From contig NZ_BLJF01000002.1 in NCBI RefSeq assembly GCF_009932335.1, positions 620,001 to 684,000 on the forward strand: 64,000 nucleotides of DNA. Reading direction: 5' to 3'. The notes below the pieces were generated by a model, which did no database searches, had not been told where the DNA came from, and saw only the letters and a list, made by a program, of their open reading frames with translations. The position numbers and the translations under genes were made by a program. How positions within the stretch are numbered: position 1 is the first letter of the stretch; each line of letters opens with the position of its first letter. This document shows, piece after piece, positions 37,419 to 46,701 of the stretch. This stretch comes from Pseudomonas asiatica. Lineage in GTDB: Bacteria > Pseudomonadota > Gammaproteobacteria > Pseudomonadales > Pseudomonadaceae.

Positions 37419-37454
37419 CAGTTTTCGCAACCCACTCACAAGAAGGGCATCCGT

Positions 37455-38645
37455 ATGTCACAGACAGTGGTCAACCTGCCGTTCAGCCGGCAGGAGTACG
37501 CCCAGCGCCTGGCCAAGACCCGCGCTGCCATGCAGGCACAGGGCCTGGAGCTTTTGCTGGTTACCGATCCATCGAACATGGCCTGGCTCACCGGCTATGA
37601 CGGCTGGTCGTTCTACGTGCACCAGTGCGTGCTGCTGGCGCTCGATGGCGAGCCGATCTGGTTTGGCCGCGGCCAGGACGCCAATGGCGCAAGGCGCACG
37701 GTGTTCATGCGGCACGACAACATCGTCGGCTACCCGGATATCTATGTGCAGTCACGCGAGCGCCACCCGATGGACTACCTGTGCCAGGAGGTGATTCTGG
37801 CCAAGGGCTGGGGCGGCCTGAGCATCGGCGTGGAGATGGACAACTACTACTTCAGCGCGGCGGCCTACCAGGCCCTGTGCAAGCACTTGCCGCAGGCGCG
37901 CTTCAGCGATGCCGCCGGGCTGGTCAACTGGCAGCGGGCGGTCAAGTCGCCGCAGGAAATCGAATACATGCGTATCGCCGCGCGCATCGTCGAACAGATG
38001 CACGGGTGCATCCTCGAACGCATCGAGCCCGGCATGCGCAAGAACGAGCTGGTGGCCGAGATCTACCGCAGCGGCATTCTCGGTGTCGATGGCCATGGCG
38101 GCGACTACCCGGCCATCGTGCCGTTGCTGCCGACTGGCGCAGATGCCAGCGCGCCGCACCTTACCTGGGACGATTCCCCGTTCACCCGCGGCGCCGGCAC
38201 GTTCTTCGAGATTGCCGGCTGCTACAAGCGCTACCACTGCCCGCTGTCGCGTACCGTGTACCTGGGCAAGCCGCCGCAACACTTTCTTGATGGCGAAAAG
38301 GCGGTGGTCGAAGGTATCGCGGCCGGCCTCGATGCCGCGCGGCCAGGCAACACCACCGGTGACATCGCCAGGGCGTTCTTCCGTGTGCTGGAGAAGTTCG
38401 GCATACACAAGGACAGCCGCTGTGGTTACCCGATCGGTATCAGTTACCCGCCAGATTGGGGCGAGCGCACCATGAGCCTGCGCCCGAGCGACACCAGCGT
38501 GCTGCAACCGGGCATGACCTTCCACTTCATGCCGGGGCTGTGGATGGACGACTGGGGCCTGGAGATCACCGAAAGCATCCTCATCACCGAGACCGGGGTC
38601 GAGACCCTGTGCAACGTGCCGCGCCAGCTGTTCGTGAAGGACTGA
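37455..38645 (+). CDS. doeA: Ectoine hydrolase DoeA
   Basis: 396 residues of the M24/creatinase 'pita-bread' fold. It opens the ectoine ring to N-alpha-acetyl-L-2,4-diaminobutyrate. It starts MSQTVVNLPFSRQEYAQRLAKTRAAM and has the creatinase N-domain line LLLVTDPSNMAWLTGYDGWSFY, then VDGHGGDYPAIVPLLPTGADASAPHLTWDD and the C-terminal block GLWMDDWGLEITESILITE. The neighbours DoeB, DoeC and DoeD fix the pathway. Confidence 0.93.
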   Translation: MSQTVVNLPFSRQEYAQRLAKTRAAMQAQGLELLLVTDPSNMAWLTGYDGWSFYVHQCVLLALDGEPIWFGRGQDANGARRTVFMRHDNIVGYPDIYVQSRERHPMDYLCQEVILAKGWGGLSIGVEMDNYYFSAAAYQALCKHLPQARFSDAAGLVNWQRAVKSPQEIEYMRIAARIVEQMHGCILERIEPGMRKNELVAEIYRSGILGVDGHGGDYPAIVPLLPTGADASAPHLTWDDSPFTRGAGTFFEIAGCYKRYHCPLSRTVYLGKPPQHFLDGEKAVVEGIAAGLDAARPGNTTGDIARAFFRVLEKFGIHKDSRCGYPIGISYPPDWGERTMSLRPSDTSVLQPGMTFHFMPGLWMDDWGLEITESILITETGVETLCNVPRQLFVKD

Positions 38646-38648
38646 CCC

Positions 38649-39668
38649 ATGAATGCAATCGCACAGGCCGCCGCCACGGTGGCCAACCCGATCACCTGTA
38701 CCTTGGATTTCGAGCAGGACGGTTTGCAGCACGGCTTCCTCAAGCTGCCGTACTCGCGTGACGACTCGGCCTGGGGGGCAGTGATGATTCCGCTGACGGT
38801 GGTCAGGAATGGCAATGGCCCTACTGCCTTGCTCACTGGTGGCAATCACGGTGATGAATACGAAGGACCGGTGGCGCTGAGCAAGCTGGCTCAGCAGCTG
38901 CAGCCCGAGCAGGTAAACGGGCGGGTGATCATCGTGCCGTTCATGAACACACCGGCGTTCCAGGCGGGCACCCGTACTTCGCCGATCGACCGGGGCAACC
39001 TCAACCGCAGCTTCCCTGGCCGGCCTGATGGCAGCGTGACGGAAAAGATCGCCGATTATTTCCGGCGCACCTTGCTGCCGTTGGCCGATATCGTCCTGGA
39101 CATCCACTCCGGTGGTCGCACCCTCGATTTCCTGCCGTTCGCTGCATGCCATGTGCTGCCCGACAAGGCCCAGCAGGCCCGTTGTGAAGCCGGCATGCAG
39201 GCCTTCGCCGCGCCCTACAGCATGCGCATGCTCGAGCTGGATGCGCAGGCGATGTACGACACCGCGGCAGAAGAGCAGGGCAAGGTGTTCATCACCACCG
39301 AACTGGGCGGTGGTGGCACCTCCACGGCGAAAAGCGTGGCCCTGGCGGAGCGCGGCGTGCGCAATGTGCTGATTCACGCCGGCATCCTCGCCGGCGAAGT
39401 GGAGCAGGGCGAGACAACCCTGCTGGACATGCCCGATGGCGATTGCTTCATCGCCAGCGAGCACGACGGCTTGCTGGAGATGTGCCGCGACCTGGGCGGA
39501 ACGGTCAGCCAGGGTGAGGTGATCGCCCGTATCCATGACATCCGCCGCACCGGCAGCGCCCCGGTCGAGTACCGCGCCCGACGCAATGGCTTGCTCGCAG
39601 CCCGGCACTTTCCCGGCCTGGTGCAGTGCGGCGACACCCTGGCGGTGATCGCCGACGTACTGGCCTGA
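38649..39668 (+). CDS. doeB: N-alpha-acetyl-L-2,4-diaminobutyrate deacetylase DoeB
   Basis: 339 residues, zinc carboxypeptidase-like succinylglutamate desuccinylase/aspartoacylase family. The zinc ligands are visible as His67 and Glu70 (GGNHGDEYEGP) and His153 (LDIHSGGRT). NLNRSFPGRPDGSVTEKIADY is the substrate-binding block. It removes the acetyl group from the DoeA product. It starts 3 bases after the doeA stop. Confidence 0.93.
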   Translation: MNAIAQAAATVANPITCTLDFEQDGLQHGFLKLPYSRDDSAWGAVMIPLTVVRNGNGPTALLTGGNHGDEYEGPVALSKLAQQLQPEQVNGRVIIVPFMNTPAFQAGTRTSPIDRGNLNRSFPGRPDGSVTEKIADYFRRTLLPLADIVLDIHSGGRTLDFLPFAACHVLPDKAQQARCEAGMQAFAAPYSMRMLELDAQAMYDTAAEEQGKVFITTELGGGGTSTAKSVALAERGVRNVLIHAGILAGEVEQGETTLLDMPDGDCFIASEHDGLLEMCRDLGGTVSQGEVIARIHDIRRTGSAPVEYRARRNGLLAARHFPGLVQCGDTLAVIADVLA

Positions 39669-39704
39669 ACCTGGCGCCACGACAACGAGGTATGGAGAAC
39701 AGTC

Positions 39705-41171
39705 ATGTCACACCACTACCCATTCAACAGCCTGTGCCACGTCGATGGCCAATGGCTGCACAGCCACAGCGGCAACAGCATCGCCGTGCATGACCCGGCC
39801 AACCGCCAGGTCATCGGCCATGTGCCGCTGCTCGACCACGAGCAGATCGTCGCCGCGGTGGATGCCGCCCAGCGGGCTTTCCCGGCCTGGCGCCAGCAGA
39901 GTCTGGACAGCCGCGCCGCGCTGTTGCGGCGCTGGGCTGAATTGATGCTCGAGCACCAGGAGGCTCTGGCGCGCATTCTCAGCGAGGAACAGGGTAAGCC
40001 GCTGGCCGAAGCACGCGGTGAAATAGCCTATGCGGCAAGCTTCATCCCCTGGTTTGCCGAGGAGGCCCGGCGCCTCAACGGGCAGACTATCCCCAGCCAT
40101 ATTCCGGGTGCCCAGCTGAGTACGCTGAAGGAGCCCGTCGGGGTCTGCGCGCTGCTCACCCCGTGGAACTTCCCCAGTGCCATGATCACCCGCAAGGCGG
40201 CTGCGGCGTTGGCGGCCGGCTGCACGGTGGTGGTCAAGCCGGCCCACGAAACACCGTTTTCGGCGCTGGCCCTGGCCCAGCTGGCAGAGGACGCCGGCTT
40301 CCCGCCGGGGGTGTTCAACGTGGTAATCGGCGAGCCGCAGATGGCCATGGAAACCCTGGTGCGCGACAGCCGCGTGCGGGCGGTCAGCTTCACCGGCTCG
40401 ACCCGTGTCGGCAAGCTGGTGCTGCAAGCCGCGGCTCAGGATGTGAAGAAAGTGGCGCTGGAGCTGGGCGGCAACGCGCCGTTCATCGTCTGCGCCGATG
40501 CCGACCTGGAGCTGGCCGTGCGGGTGGCCGTGGCCGCCAAGTTCCAGACGTCTGGCCAGGACTGCTGCGCGGCCAACCGGATCATGGTGCAGCGGCCGTT
40601 GTACGAAGCATTCCTGATGCGTTTCGCCGAAGCGGTGCGGGCGCTGAAAGTTGGCCCGGCGATGGTCGATGGCGAGGAGACGGCGGCAGAGGTCGGCCCG
40701 TTGATGCACCAGGCCGCCTTCGATGCCACCCAGGCCCGGGTCGAGGACGCCCTGCAGCGTGGCGCCCGGCGCCTGGTCGGAGGCGAGGGCCATGCGCTGG
40801 GTGGCTGGTTCTTCCAGCCGACGGTGCTCGCCGATGTCACGCCGGCGATGCGCATCTACCAGGAAGAAAACTTCGCGCCTATTGCCGGGGTCATGCCGTT
40901 CGACACGCTGGAGCAGGCCATCACCATGGCCAATGACACCGAGTACGGCCTGGCTGCCTACATCGTCGGCAACCGCCTCGATGTCGTGCACCCGCTGGTG
41001 CGCCGGCTCGACCACGCGATGGTGGCGATCAACGGCGTCAAGTTCACCGGCCACCCCATCCCGTTCGGCGGCATGAAGGCCTCGGGCCTGGGCCGCGAAG
41101 GCGGCAGCGAGGGCTTCGAACCCTTCGTCGAAACCAAATACGTTTGCTTGCACCACCACGGTCAGTTCTAA
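39705..41171 (+). CDS. doeC: Aldehyde dehydrogenase DoeC (aspartate-semialdehyde oxidation)
   Basis: 488 residues, ALDH superfamily of the succinate-semialdehyde dehydrogenase type. It has TPWNFPSAMITRKAAAALAAG, FTGSTRVGKLVL, catalytic Glu in LELGGNAPF and catalytic Cys in SGQDCCAANR. In this cluster it should oxidise aspartate semialdehyde from DoeD to aspartate. GabD-like enzymes look similar, so the role comes from context. The start is preceded by ACGAGGTATGGAGAACAGTC. Confidence 0.88.
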   Translation: MSHHYPFNSLCHVDGQWLHSHSGNSIAVHDPANRQVIGHVPLLDHEQIVAAVDAAQRAFPAWRQQSLDSRAALLRRWAELMLEHQEALARILSEEQGKPLAEARGEIAYAASFIPWFAEEARRLNGQTIPSHIPGAQLSTLKEPVGVCALLTPWNFPSAMITRKAAAALAAGCTVVVKPAHETPFSALALAQLAEDAGFPPGVFNVVIGEPQMAMETLVRDSRVRAVSFTGSTRVGKLVLQAAAQDVKKVALELGGNAPFIVCADADLELAVRVAVAAKFQTSGQDCCAANRIMVQRPLYEAFLMRFAEAVRALKVGPAMVDGEETAAEVGPLMHQAAFDATQARVEDALQRGARRLVGGEGHALGGWFFQPTVLADVTPAMRIYQEENFAPIAGVMPFDTLEQAITMANDTEYGLAAYIVGNRLDVVHPLVRRLDHAMVAINGVKFTGHPIPFGGMKASGLGREGGSEGFEPFVETKYVCLHHHGQF

Positions 41172-41183
41172 GGAGTGTTTGCC

Positions 41184-42569
41184 ATGAGCCAAGATTTCAG
41201 CCAGCTGTTCGAACAGGACCGCGCCCACTTCATGCACCCTTCGACCCACGCCCATGACCACGCCAGCGGCGCGCTCAAGGGCCGGATCATCACCGGTGCC
41301 GAGGGCATCCGCCTGCGTGACCATGAAGGCCGCGAACTGATAGACGCCTTCGCCGGCCTGTACTGCGTGAACATCGGTTACGGGCGTACCGAGGTCGCTG
41401 ACGCCATCCATCGCCAGGCCAAGGAGCTGGCGTATTACCACACCTACGTCGGCCACTCGACCGAAGCGATCATCGAGCTTTCCAGCCGCATCATCGACTG
41501 GGCGCCGGCCGGGATGAAAAAGGTCTATTACGGCCTGTCGGGTTCCGATGCCAACGAGACCCAGGTCAAGCTGGTGCGCTACTACAACAACATCCTCGGT
41601 CGTCCACTCAAGAAAAAGATCATCTCTCGCGACCGCGGCTATCACGGCTCGGGCATCATGACTGGCAGCCTTACCGGCCTGCCCAGCTTCCACCAGCATT
41701 TCGACCTGCCGGTGGAGGGCGTCAAGCATACGGTCTGCCCGCACTGGTACCGCAAGGCACCGGCCGACATGGACGAGCAGGCCTTCGTGCGCTATTGCGC
41801 CGACGAGCTGGAGCAGCTGATCCTGGCCGAAGGCCCCGATACCGTCGCCGCGTTCATTGGCGAGCCGCTGATGGGCACCGGTGGCATCATCGTGCCGCCC
41901 AAGGGCTACTGGAAGGCGATCCAGGCCGTGCTCGATCGCTACGACGTGCTGCTGATCGCCGACGAAGTGGTGTGCGCCTTCGGCCGCCTGGGCTCGAAGA
42001 TGGGCAGCCAGCGCTACGACATCCGCCCGGACCTGATCACCACGGCCAAGGGCCTGACCAGCGCCTATGCGCCTCTGTCGGCAGTGATCGTTGGTGAGAA
42101 GGTGTGGAACGTGATCGAAGAAGGCTCGCAGAAGGCCGGCCCGATGGGCCACGGCTGGACCTACTCCGGGCACCCGATCTGCGCGGCGGCGGCGCTGGCC
42201 AACCTGGATATTCTCGAGCGCGAGAACCTGACCGAGAATGCCGAAGTGGTGGGGGCATACCTGAACCGGCGCATGCGCGAAACCTTCGAAGGCCACCCGC
42301 TGGTAGGTGAAGTACGGGGTGACGGCATGCTTTGCGCAATCGAGTTCATGGCCGATCGCGAGGCGCGTACGGCGTTCGACCCGGCGTTGAAAGTCGGGCC
42401 ACAGGTGTCGGCAGCGTGCCTTGAGCGCGGGATGATCGCCCGGGCCATGCCGCATGGTGACATTCTCGGTTTCGCACCGCCGTTGGTGCTGAACCAGGAG
42501 GATGCCGAAAAGATCGTCGCCATCACCAAGGTGGCGGTCGATGAGGTAGCTGGCAAGGTGCTCGGCTGA
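41184..42569 (+). CDS. doeD: Diaminobutyrate transaminase DoeD
   Basis: 461 residues, class-III PLP aminotransferase. PLP lysine Lys289 in TTAKGLTSAY, Asp260 in LIADEVVCAFGR, and SGSDANETQVKLVRYYNN near the N-terminus. It should convert L-2,4-diaminobutyrate to aspartate semialdehyde. The ATG at 41184 follows AAGGAGTG with 6 bases between, which decides it over the upstream codons. It is the last gene of the ectoine operon. Confidence 0.9.
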   Translation: MSQDFSQLFEQDRAHFMHPSTHAHDHASGALKGRIITGAEGIRLRDHEGRELIDAFAGLYCVNIGYGRTEVADAIHRQAKELAYYHTYVGHSTEAIIELSSRIIDWAPAGMKKVYYGLSGSDANETQVKLVRYYNNILGRPLKKKIISRDRGYHGSGIMTGSLTGLPSFHQHFDLPVEGVKHTVCPHWYRKAPADMDEQAFVRYCADELEQLILAEGPDTVAAFIGEPLMGTGGIIVPPKGYWKAIQAVLDRYDVLLIADEVVCAFGRLGSKMGSQRYDIRPDLITTAKGLTSAYAPLSAVIVGEKVWNVIEEGSQKAGPMGHGWTYSGHPICAAAALANLDILERENLTENAEVVGAYLNRRMRETFEGHPLVGEVRGDGMLCAIEFMADREARTAFDPALKVGPQVSAACLERGMIARAMPHGDILGFAPPLVLNQEDAEKIVAITKVAVDEVAGKVLG

Positions 42570-42577
42570 GCATTGCA

Positions 42578-42595
42578 GGGGCCGCCATGCGGCCC
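42578..42595 (+). terminator. GC-rich hairpin after doeD
   Basis: GGGCCGC, CAT loop, GCGGCCC. A 7-bp perfect stem 9 bases after the doeD stop, but no T run, so it may be an attenuator-like 3' end rather than a classic terminator. Confidence 0.5.
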
Positions 42596-42694
42596 CATCG
42601 CCGGCCTTGGCAGGCGAACCGACTGACGGTTCCATCCACCTTTCATCCTTGCCTACGCTGATATTCCCAACCCGCTAACGCAAGGAAACCCGTC

Positions 42695-43315
42695 ATGGCC
42701 TTCCAATACAAGCGTCTGGACAAGAACAACGCCGCCGTGCTGCTGGTCGACCACCAGACCGGCCTGCTCTCGCTGGTAAGGGACATCGACCCCGACCGCT
42801 TCAAGAACAACGTCCTGGCCCTGTCGGACCTGGCCAAGTACTTCAAGCTGCCGACCATTCTCACCACCAGTTTCGAGACCGGCCCCAACGGCCCGCTGGT
42901 GCCCGAACTGAAAGAGCAGTTCCCCGACGCCCCGTACATCGCCCGGCCTGGCAACATCAACGCCTGGGACAACGAGGACTTCGTCAAGGCCGTCAAGGCT
43001 ACCGGCAAGAAGCAGCTGCTGATCGCCGGCGTGGTGACCGAAGTGTGCGTGGCCTTCCCGGCTCTGTCGGCGCTGGAGGAGGGCTTCGAGGTATTTGTCG
43101 TCACCGATGCCTCCGGCACCTTCAACGAACTGACCCGTGACTCGGCCTGGCGGCGCATGGAGGCCGCCGGGGCGCAACTGATGACCTGGTTCGGCGTGGC
43201 CTGCGAGCTGCACCGTGACTGGCGCAATGACATTGAAGGGCTGGGGACCCTGTTCTCCAACCATATTCCGGACTACCGCAACCTGATGACCAGCTATAAC
43301 AAGATGGCCAAGTAG
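42695..43315 (+). CDS. Isochorismatase-like cysteine hydrolase (YcaC type)
   Basis: 206 residues. The catalytic Asp19 (VLLVDHQTGLLSLVRD) and Cys118 (AGVVTEVCVAFPAL, with the conserved cis-peptide region) are present. The FETGPNGPLVPELKEQFPDAPYI segment is typical of YcaC-like hydrolases. Physiological substrate unknown. The RBS AAGGAAACCCGTC precedes the ATG. It follows doeD but is separated by 125 bases and a hairpin, so a link to ectoine is uncertain. Confidence 0.88.
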   Translation: MAFQYKRLDKNNAAVLLVDHQTGLLSLVRDIDPDRFKNNVLALSDLAKYFKLPTILTTSFETGPNGPLVPELKEQFPDAPYIARPGNINAWDNEDFVKAVKATGKKQLLIAGVVTEVCVAFPALSALEEGFEVFVVTDASGTFNELTRDSAWRRMEAAGAQLMTWFGVACELHRDWRNDIEGLGTLFSNHIPDYRNLMTSYNKMAK

Positions 43316-43340
43316 TCCGGCCTTGGAGGCACCGAGTACC

Positions 43341-43413
43341 CTGTGGGAGCGGGTTCACCCGCGAATGCGTCGGTAGCTTCAATGACGCATTCGCGGGTAA
43401 ACCCGCTCCCACA
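43341..43413. repeat. REP pair upstream of ppk2
   Basis: GTGGGAGCGGGTTCACCCGCGAATGCGTC and its inverse GACGCATTCGCGGGTAAACCCGCTCCCAC with only 12 bases between; a compact hairpin. Confidence 0.9.
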
Positions 43414-43500
43414 CCCTCCCCGGAACACTCACCACAAGCGAAGCGGCAAACTGCCATGGATCGACCATACTGACTCTTCATTCGCCCTCAGGAGAGCGCC

Positions 43501-44319
43501 ATGTCGAAGTCGTCCAGGAAGAGAGACCCCAAGGACCATCCAGAGAAACTGGGCGGCAAGGCGTACGAGAAGGAACTCAAGCAGCTGCATGTGGAGCTGG
43601 TGAAGCTGCAGGAATGGGTGGTGGCCAAGGGCCTGAAGGTGTGCATTGTCTTCGAGGGCCGCGATGGCGCCGGCAAGGGCGGTACCATCAAGGCCATTAC
43701 CGAGCGCGTCAGCCCGCGAGTATTCCGCGTGGTGGCGCTGCCGGCGCCAACCGAGCGGGAAAAGAGCCAGATGTATGTGCAACGCTACCTGGGCCACCTG
43801 CCTGCCGCGGGCGAGGTAGTGATCTTCGACCGCAGCTGGTACAACCGCGCCGGTGTCGAGCGAGTGATGGGCTTCTGCAGTGAAGAGCAGAGCAGCAAGT
43901 TTCTCACCGTGGTGCCGCTGTTCGAAAAGATGATGGTCGAGTCGGGGATCATCCTCATCAAGTACTGGCTGGAGGTCAGCGCCGAAGAGCAGACCCGCCG
44001 CCTGCAGGACCGTATCAACGATGGCCGCAAGCTGTGGAAGCTGTCGCCGATGGACCTCAAGTCATACACACGCTGGGATGAATACACCCGGGCCCGCGAC
44101 GACATGTTCGCCGCCTCTGATTCGTCCTGGGCACCGTGGTTCATGGCCCATTCCAACGACAAGCGCCGTGCCCGGCTGAACATCATCAGCCATCTGCTGA
44201 CGCGCATTCCCTACAAGGACATCACCCGCGACGGGCTGGTGAAATTGCCCAAGCGCGGCAAGATCGGCAAATACAAGGCCGTCAACTACCCGTTCAAGGT
44301 CGTCGAAGAGCGTTTCTGA
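43501..44319 (+). CDS. ppk2: Polyphosphate kinase 2
   Basis: 272 residues, PPK2 family class I. It uses polyphosphate to phosphorylate nucleoside diphosphates (usually favouring GDP or ADP). Walker A FEGRDGAGKGGT at 51-62, Walker B and lid region VVIFDRSWYNRAGVERVMGF, and the RLQDRINDGRKLWKLSPMDLKS block are all present. RBS CAGGAGAGCGCC. First gene of a close-packed rightward run ending with DUF2955; a shared function with the transporters is not obvious. Confidence 0.94.
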   Translation: MSKSSRKRDPKDHPEKLGGKAYEKELKQLHVELVKLQEWVVAKGLKVCIVFEGRDGAGKGGTIKAITERVSPRVFRVVALPAPTEREKSQMYVQRYLGHLPAAGEVVIFDRSWYNRAGVERVMGFCSEEQSSKFLTVVPLFEKMMVESGIILIKYWLEVSAEEQTRRLQDRINDGRKLWKLSPMDLKSYTRWDEYTRARDDMFAASDSSWAPWFMAHSNDKRRARLNIISHLLTRIPYKDITRDGLVKLPKRGKIGKYKAVNYPFKVVEERF

Positions 44320-44354
44320 TCTCTCCCCACGGGGAGCAGCGAGGGTGCGAGCCT

Positions 44355-45551
44355 ATGCCACATGATGGCAGCCTGTTGCAGGCGACGGTGGTGTTCCTGC
44401 TGGCCGTGGTGCTTCTGGTACCGCTGGCGCAGCGTTTGAAAATGGGGGCGGTGCCCGGCTATCTGCTGGCGGGCATCCTCATAGGGCCATCGGTATTTGG
44501 CTTGCTGAACAACCCGGATAACGTGGCACGCCTGTCGGAGATGGGTGTGGTGATGCTGCTGTTCGTCATCGGCCTGGAGCTGTCGCCGCGACGTTTGTGG
44601 AGCATGCGCAGGGCGCTGTTTGGCGTCGGCTCGCTACAAGTGGGCCTGAGTGCTGTAGTGCTTGGCCTGCTGGCGTACTGGCTGTTCGGCCAGTCGAAGC
44701 CGGCTGCCATCGTGCTGGGCCTGGGCCTGGCGCTGTCGTCCACCGCGTTTGGCCTGCAGGTACTGGCCGAGCGCAAGGACCTGGGCAAGCCGCACGGCCG
44801 CCTGGCCGTGGCGATCCTGCTGTTCCAGGACATTGCCGCGATCCCGCTGATTGCCGTGGTGCCGCTGCTCGGTGGTGATGTCAGTACCGCCGACGAAGGC
44901 GCCTGGCCGGTGTTGGCGGTGGTGGTTGGCATAGGTGTGCTGATCATCTTTGGCCGCTACCTGTTGACCCCTGTTTTCAAGTGGACAGTCGGTTCGGGCC
45001 TGCCCGAGCTGTCTACCGCTACCGCCTTGCTGGTGGTGCTGGGCACCGCCTGGGTGATGGAGCACGTGGGCGTGTCGATGGCGCTGGGGGCATTTCTGGC
45101 GGGCGTATTGATGGCCGAGTCGCCTTTCCGTCACGAACTGGAAACCCAGATCGAGCCCATCAAGGGTTTGCTGCTGGGGCTGTTCTTCGTTGGCGTGGGG
45201 ATGAGCGCCGACCTGCGCCTGCTGTTCGGCATGCCGTTAATGGTGCTGGGGCTGACCCTGCTGCTGGTGATGATCAAATTGCCGCTGCTTTATGGCCTGG
45301 GCCGCACCGCAGGTGGGCTCACCCAGGCCCAGGCGCTGTGCCTGGGCGTGGTGCTGGCGTCTGGCGGCGAGTTTGCCTTCGTGGTGTTCAAGCTGGCGTT
45401 GGATCATCAGGTGCTGGGGCAGCAGGTGCATGACCTGCTGGTGCTGGCCATCACCTTGTCGATGGCGGTAGTGCCGTTGGTAATGATGGCCCTGGCGCGG
45501 CAGTTGCGTGACGACAACCCCACACCGGCAGCCCCTGAAGCGGGCCACTGA
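44355..45551 (+). CDS. CPA2 family cation:proton antiporter (KefB/C-like, no TrkA domain)
   Basis: 398 residues from MPHDGSLLQATVVFLLAVVLL with 12 or so membrane helices. Motifs GAVPGYLLAGILIGPSVFGL, ALSSTAFGLQVLAE and LLFQDIAAIPLIAVVPLLGG are the conserved CPA2 exchanger elements. KefB/KefC carry a C-terminal NAD-binding TrkA domain that is missing here. Probably K+ or Na+/H+ exchange. It lies 35 bases after ppk2. Confidence 0.9.
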   Translation: MPHDGSLLQATVVFLLAVVLLVPLAQRLKMGAVPGYLLAGILIGPSVFGLLNNPDNVARLSEMGVVMLLFVIGLELSPRRLWSMRRALFGVGSLQVGLSAVVLGLLAYWLFGQSKPAAIVLGLGLALSSTAFGLQVLAERKDLGKPHGRLAVAILLFQDIAAIPLIAVVPLLGGDVSTADEGAWPVLAVVVGIGVLIIFGRYLLTPVFKWTVGSGLPELSTATALLVVLGTAWVMEHVGVSMALGAFLAGVLMAESPFRHELETQIEPIKGLLLGLFFVGVGMSADLRLLFGMPLMVLGLTLLLVMIKLPLLYGLGRTAGGLTQAQALCLGVVLASGGEFAFVVFKLALDHQVLGQQVHDLLVLAITLSMAVVPLVMMALARQLRDDNPTPAAPEAGH

Positions 45552-45590
45552 ATCGCGCCACATGGCGCACCTGGAGTTTGGAGGTGAAGC

Positions 45591-46688
45591 ATGCAACCGG
45601 GTATCAAGATGGACAGCCGCCTGTCGCGGGGCTTGCTCGATGTGCTCATCAAGGCCGGCCTGGTGGCTGCGCTGGTGATATTCGCCTTCCAGACGTTCCA
45701 GCCGTTCCTGGAGCTGATGCTGTGGTCGGTGATCCTGGCGGTGACCTTGTACCCGTTGTATTGCCGCATCCAGCGCCGCACAGGGCTCAAGGACGGGCTT
45801 TCGGCGACGCTGGTCGTTCTGCTGGTACTGGTCGTGCTGCTGGTGCCGATCTACCTGGTGGTGATGTCCATCGGCGAGTCGGTGGACAGCCTGGTGACGC
45901 TGCTCAAGAGCGGTACCTGGAGCGTGCCGGCCCCTCCCGACTCGGTGGCGGCCTGGCCGCTGATCGGGCCGAAGGTGCATGCCTTGTGGCTGGCCGCCTC
46001 GGAAAACATGGCCGGTGTGCTGAACCAGTGGATGCCCCAGCTCAAGGGTGCCGGGCGCACGGTGCTGGGGGCAGCAGCCAGCGCAGGCGGCGCGTTCCTG
46101 CTGTTCATCGCGGCGATCATCGTCTCGGGCATCATCATGGCGTTCGGTGAACGCGGCGAAATCGCGGCGCAGCGCATCGCCATGCGGGTGTCGGGGGAGG
46201 AGCGCGGCAAGCCATTGGCCAAGCTGTGCACCGCCACCATTCGCGCGGTGGCCCAGGGCGTGATCGGCATTGCCTTCATCCAGATGCTGCTGATCGGTGT
46301 CGGCTTCGTCATCAAAGGGGTACCGGGGGCGGGGATGCTGGCAATCGTCATCCTCATGCTGGGGATTGCCCAGGCACCGGCCACGTTGATAACGGTGCCG
46401 GTGATCATCTACATCTTCAACGTCGAAGGCTTTACCGTGGCGACCATTATTTTCGCCATCTACACCTTCGTCGCCGGGCTTGCCGACAACGTGCTCAAGC
46501 CGCTGCTGCTGGGGCGCGGGGTGGACGTGCCGATGCCGGTGGTGCTGATCGGGGCACTGGGCGGCATGGTGGTCAAAGGCATCATCGGCCTGTTCATCGG
46601 GCCGGTGATCCTGGGCGTCACTTATGTACTGTTCTGGCAGTGGGTGGCGCTGCAGGTGCCGGAAAATCCCGTCGAACCGTCGGCGTAA
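45591..46688 (+). CDS. AI-2E family transporter (PerM/TqsA-like)
   Basis: 365 residues, seven to eight membrane helices, UPF0118/AI-2E family: the N-terminal LELMLWSVILAVTLYPLYCRIQRRTG block and the C-terminal GLADNVLKPLLLGRGVDVPMPVVLIGALGGMVVKGIIGLFIGPVILG block are characteristic. Members include the AI-2 exporter TqsA and Na+/H+ antiporters; substrate unknown here. It sits between the antiporter and the efflux genes. Confidence 0.88.
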   Translation: MQPGIKMDSRLSRGLLDVLIKAGLVAALVIFAFQTFQPFLELMLWSVILAVTLYPLYCRIQRRTGLKDGLSATLVVLLVLVVLLVPIYLVVMSIGESVDSLVTLLKSGTWSVPAPPDSVAAWPLIGPKVHALWLAASENMAGVLNQWMPQLKGAGRTVLGAAASAGGAFLLFIAAIIVSGIIMAFGERGEIAAQRIAMRVSGEERGKPLAKLCTATIRAVAQGVIGIAFIQMLLIGVGFVIKGVPGAGMLAIVILMLGIAQAPATLITVPVIIYIFNVEGFTVATIIFAIYTFVAGLADNVLKPLLLGRGVDVPMPVVLIGALGGMVVKGIIGLFIGPVILGVTYVLFWQWVALQVPENPVEPSA

Positions 46689-46701
46689 GCCAAGGCCTGC
46701 C

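Noticed and set aside
39708-42635. Very long open frame (975 codons) on the minus strand across doeC-doeD
   Set aside because: It is antisense to two clear enzymes, has GC-rich shadow composition and no recognisable domain or RBS. The same applies to 37752-39680 (minus), 4780-6792 (plus), 20968-22866 (minus) and 1665-2972 (minus).
42695-43315. Isochorismatase-like gene as part of the ectoine operon
   Set aside because: A hairpin and 125 bases separate it from doeD, and no step in ectoine degradation needs it.
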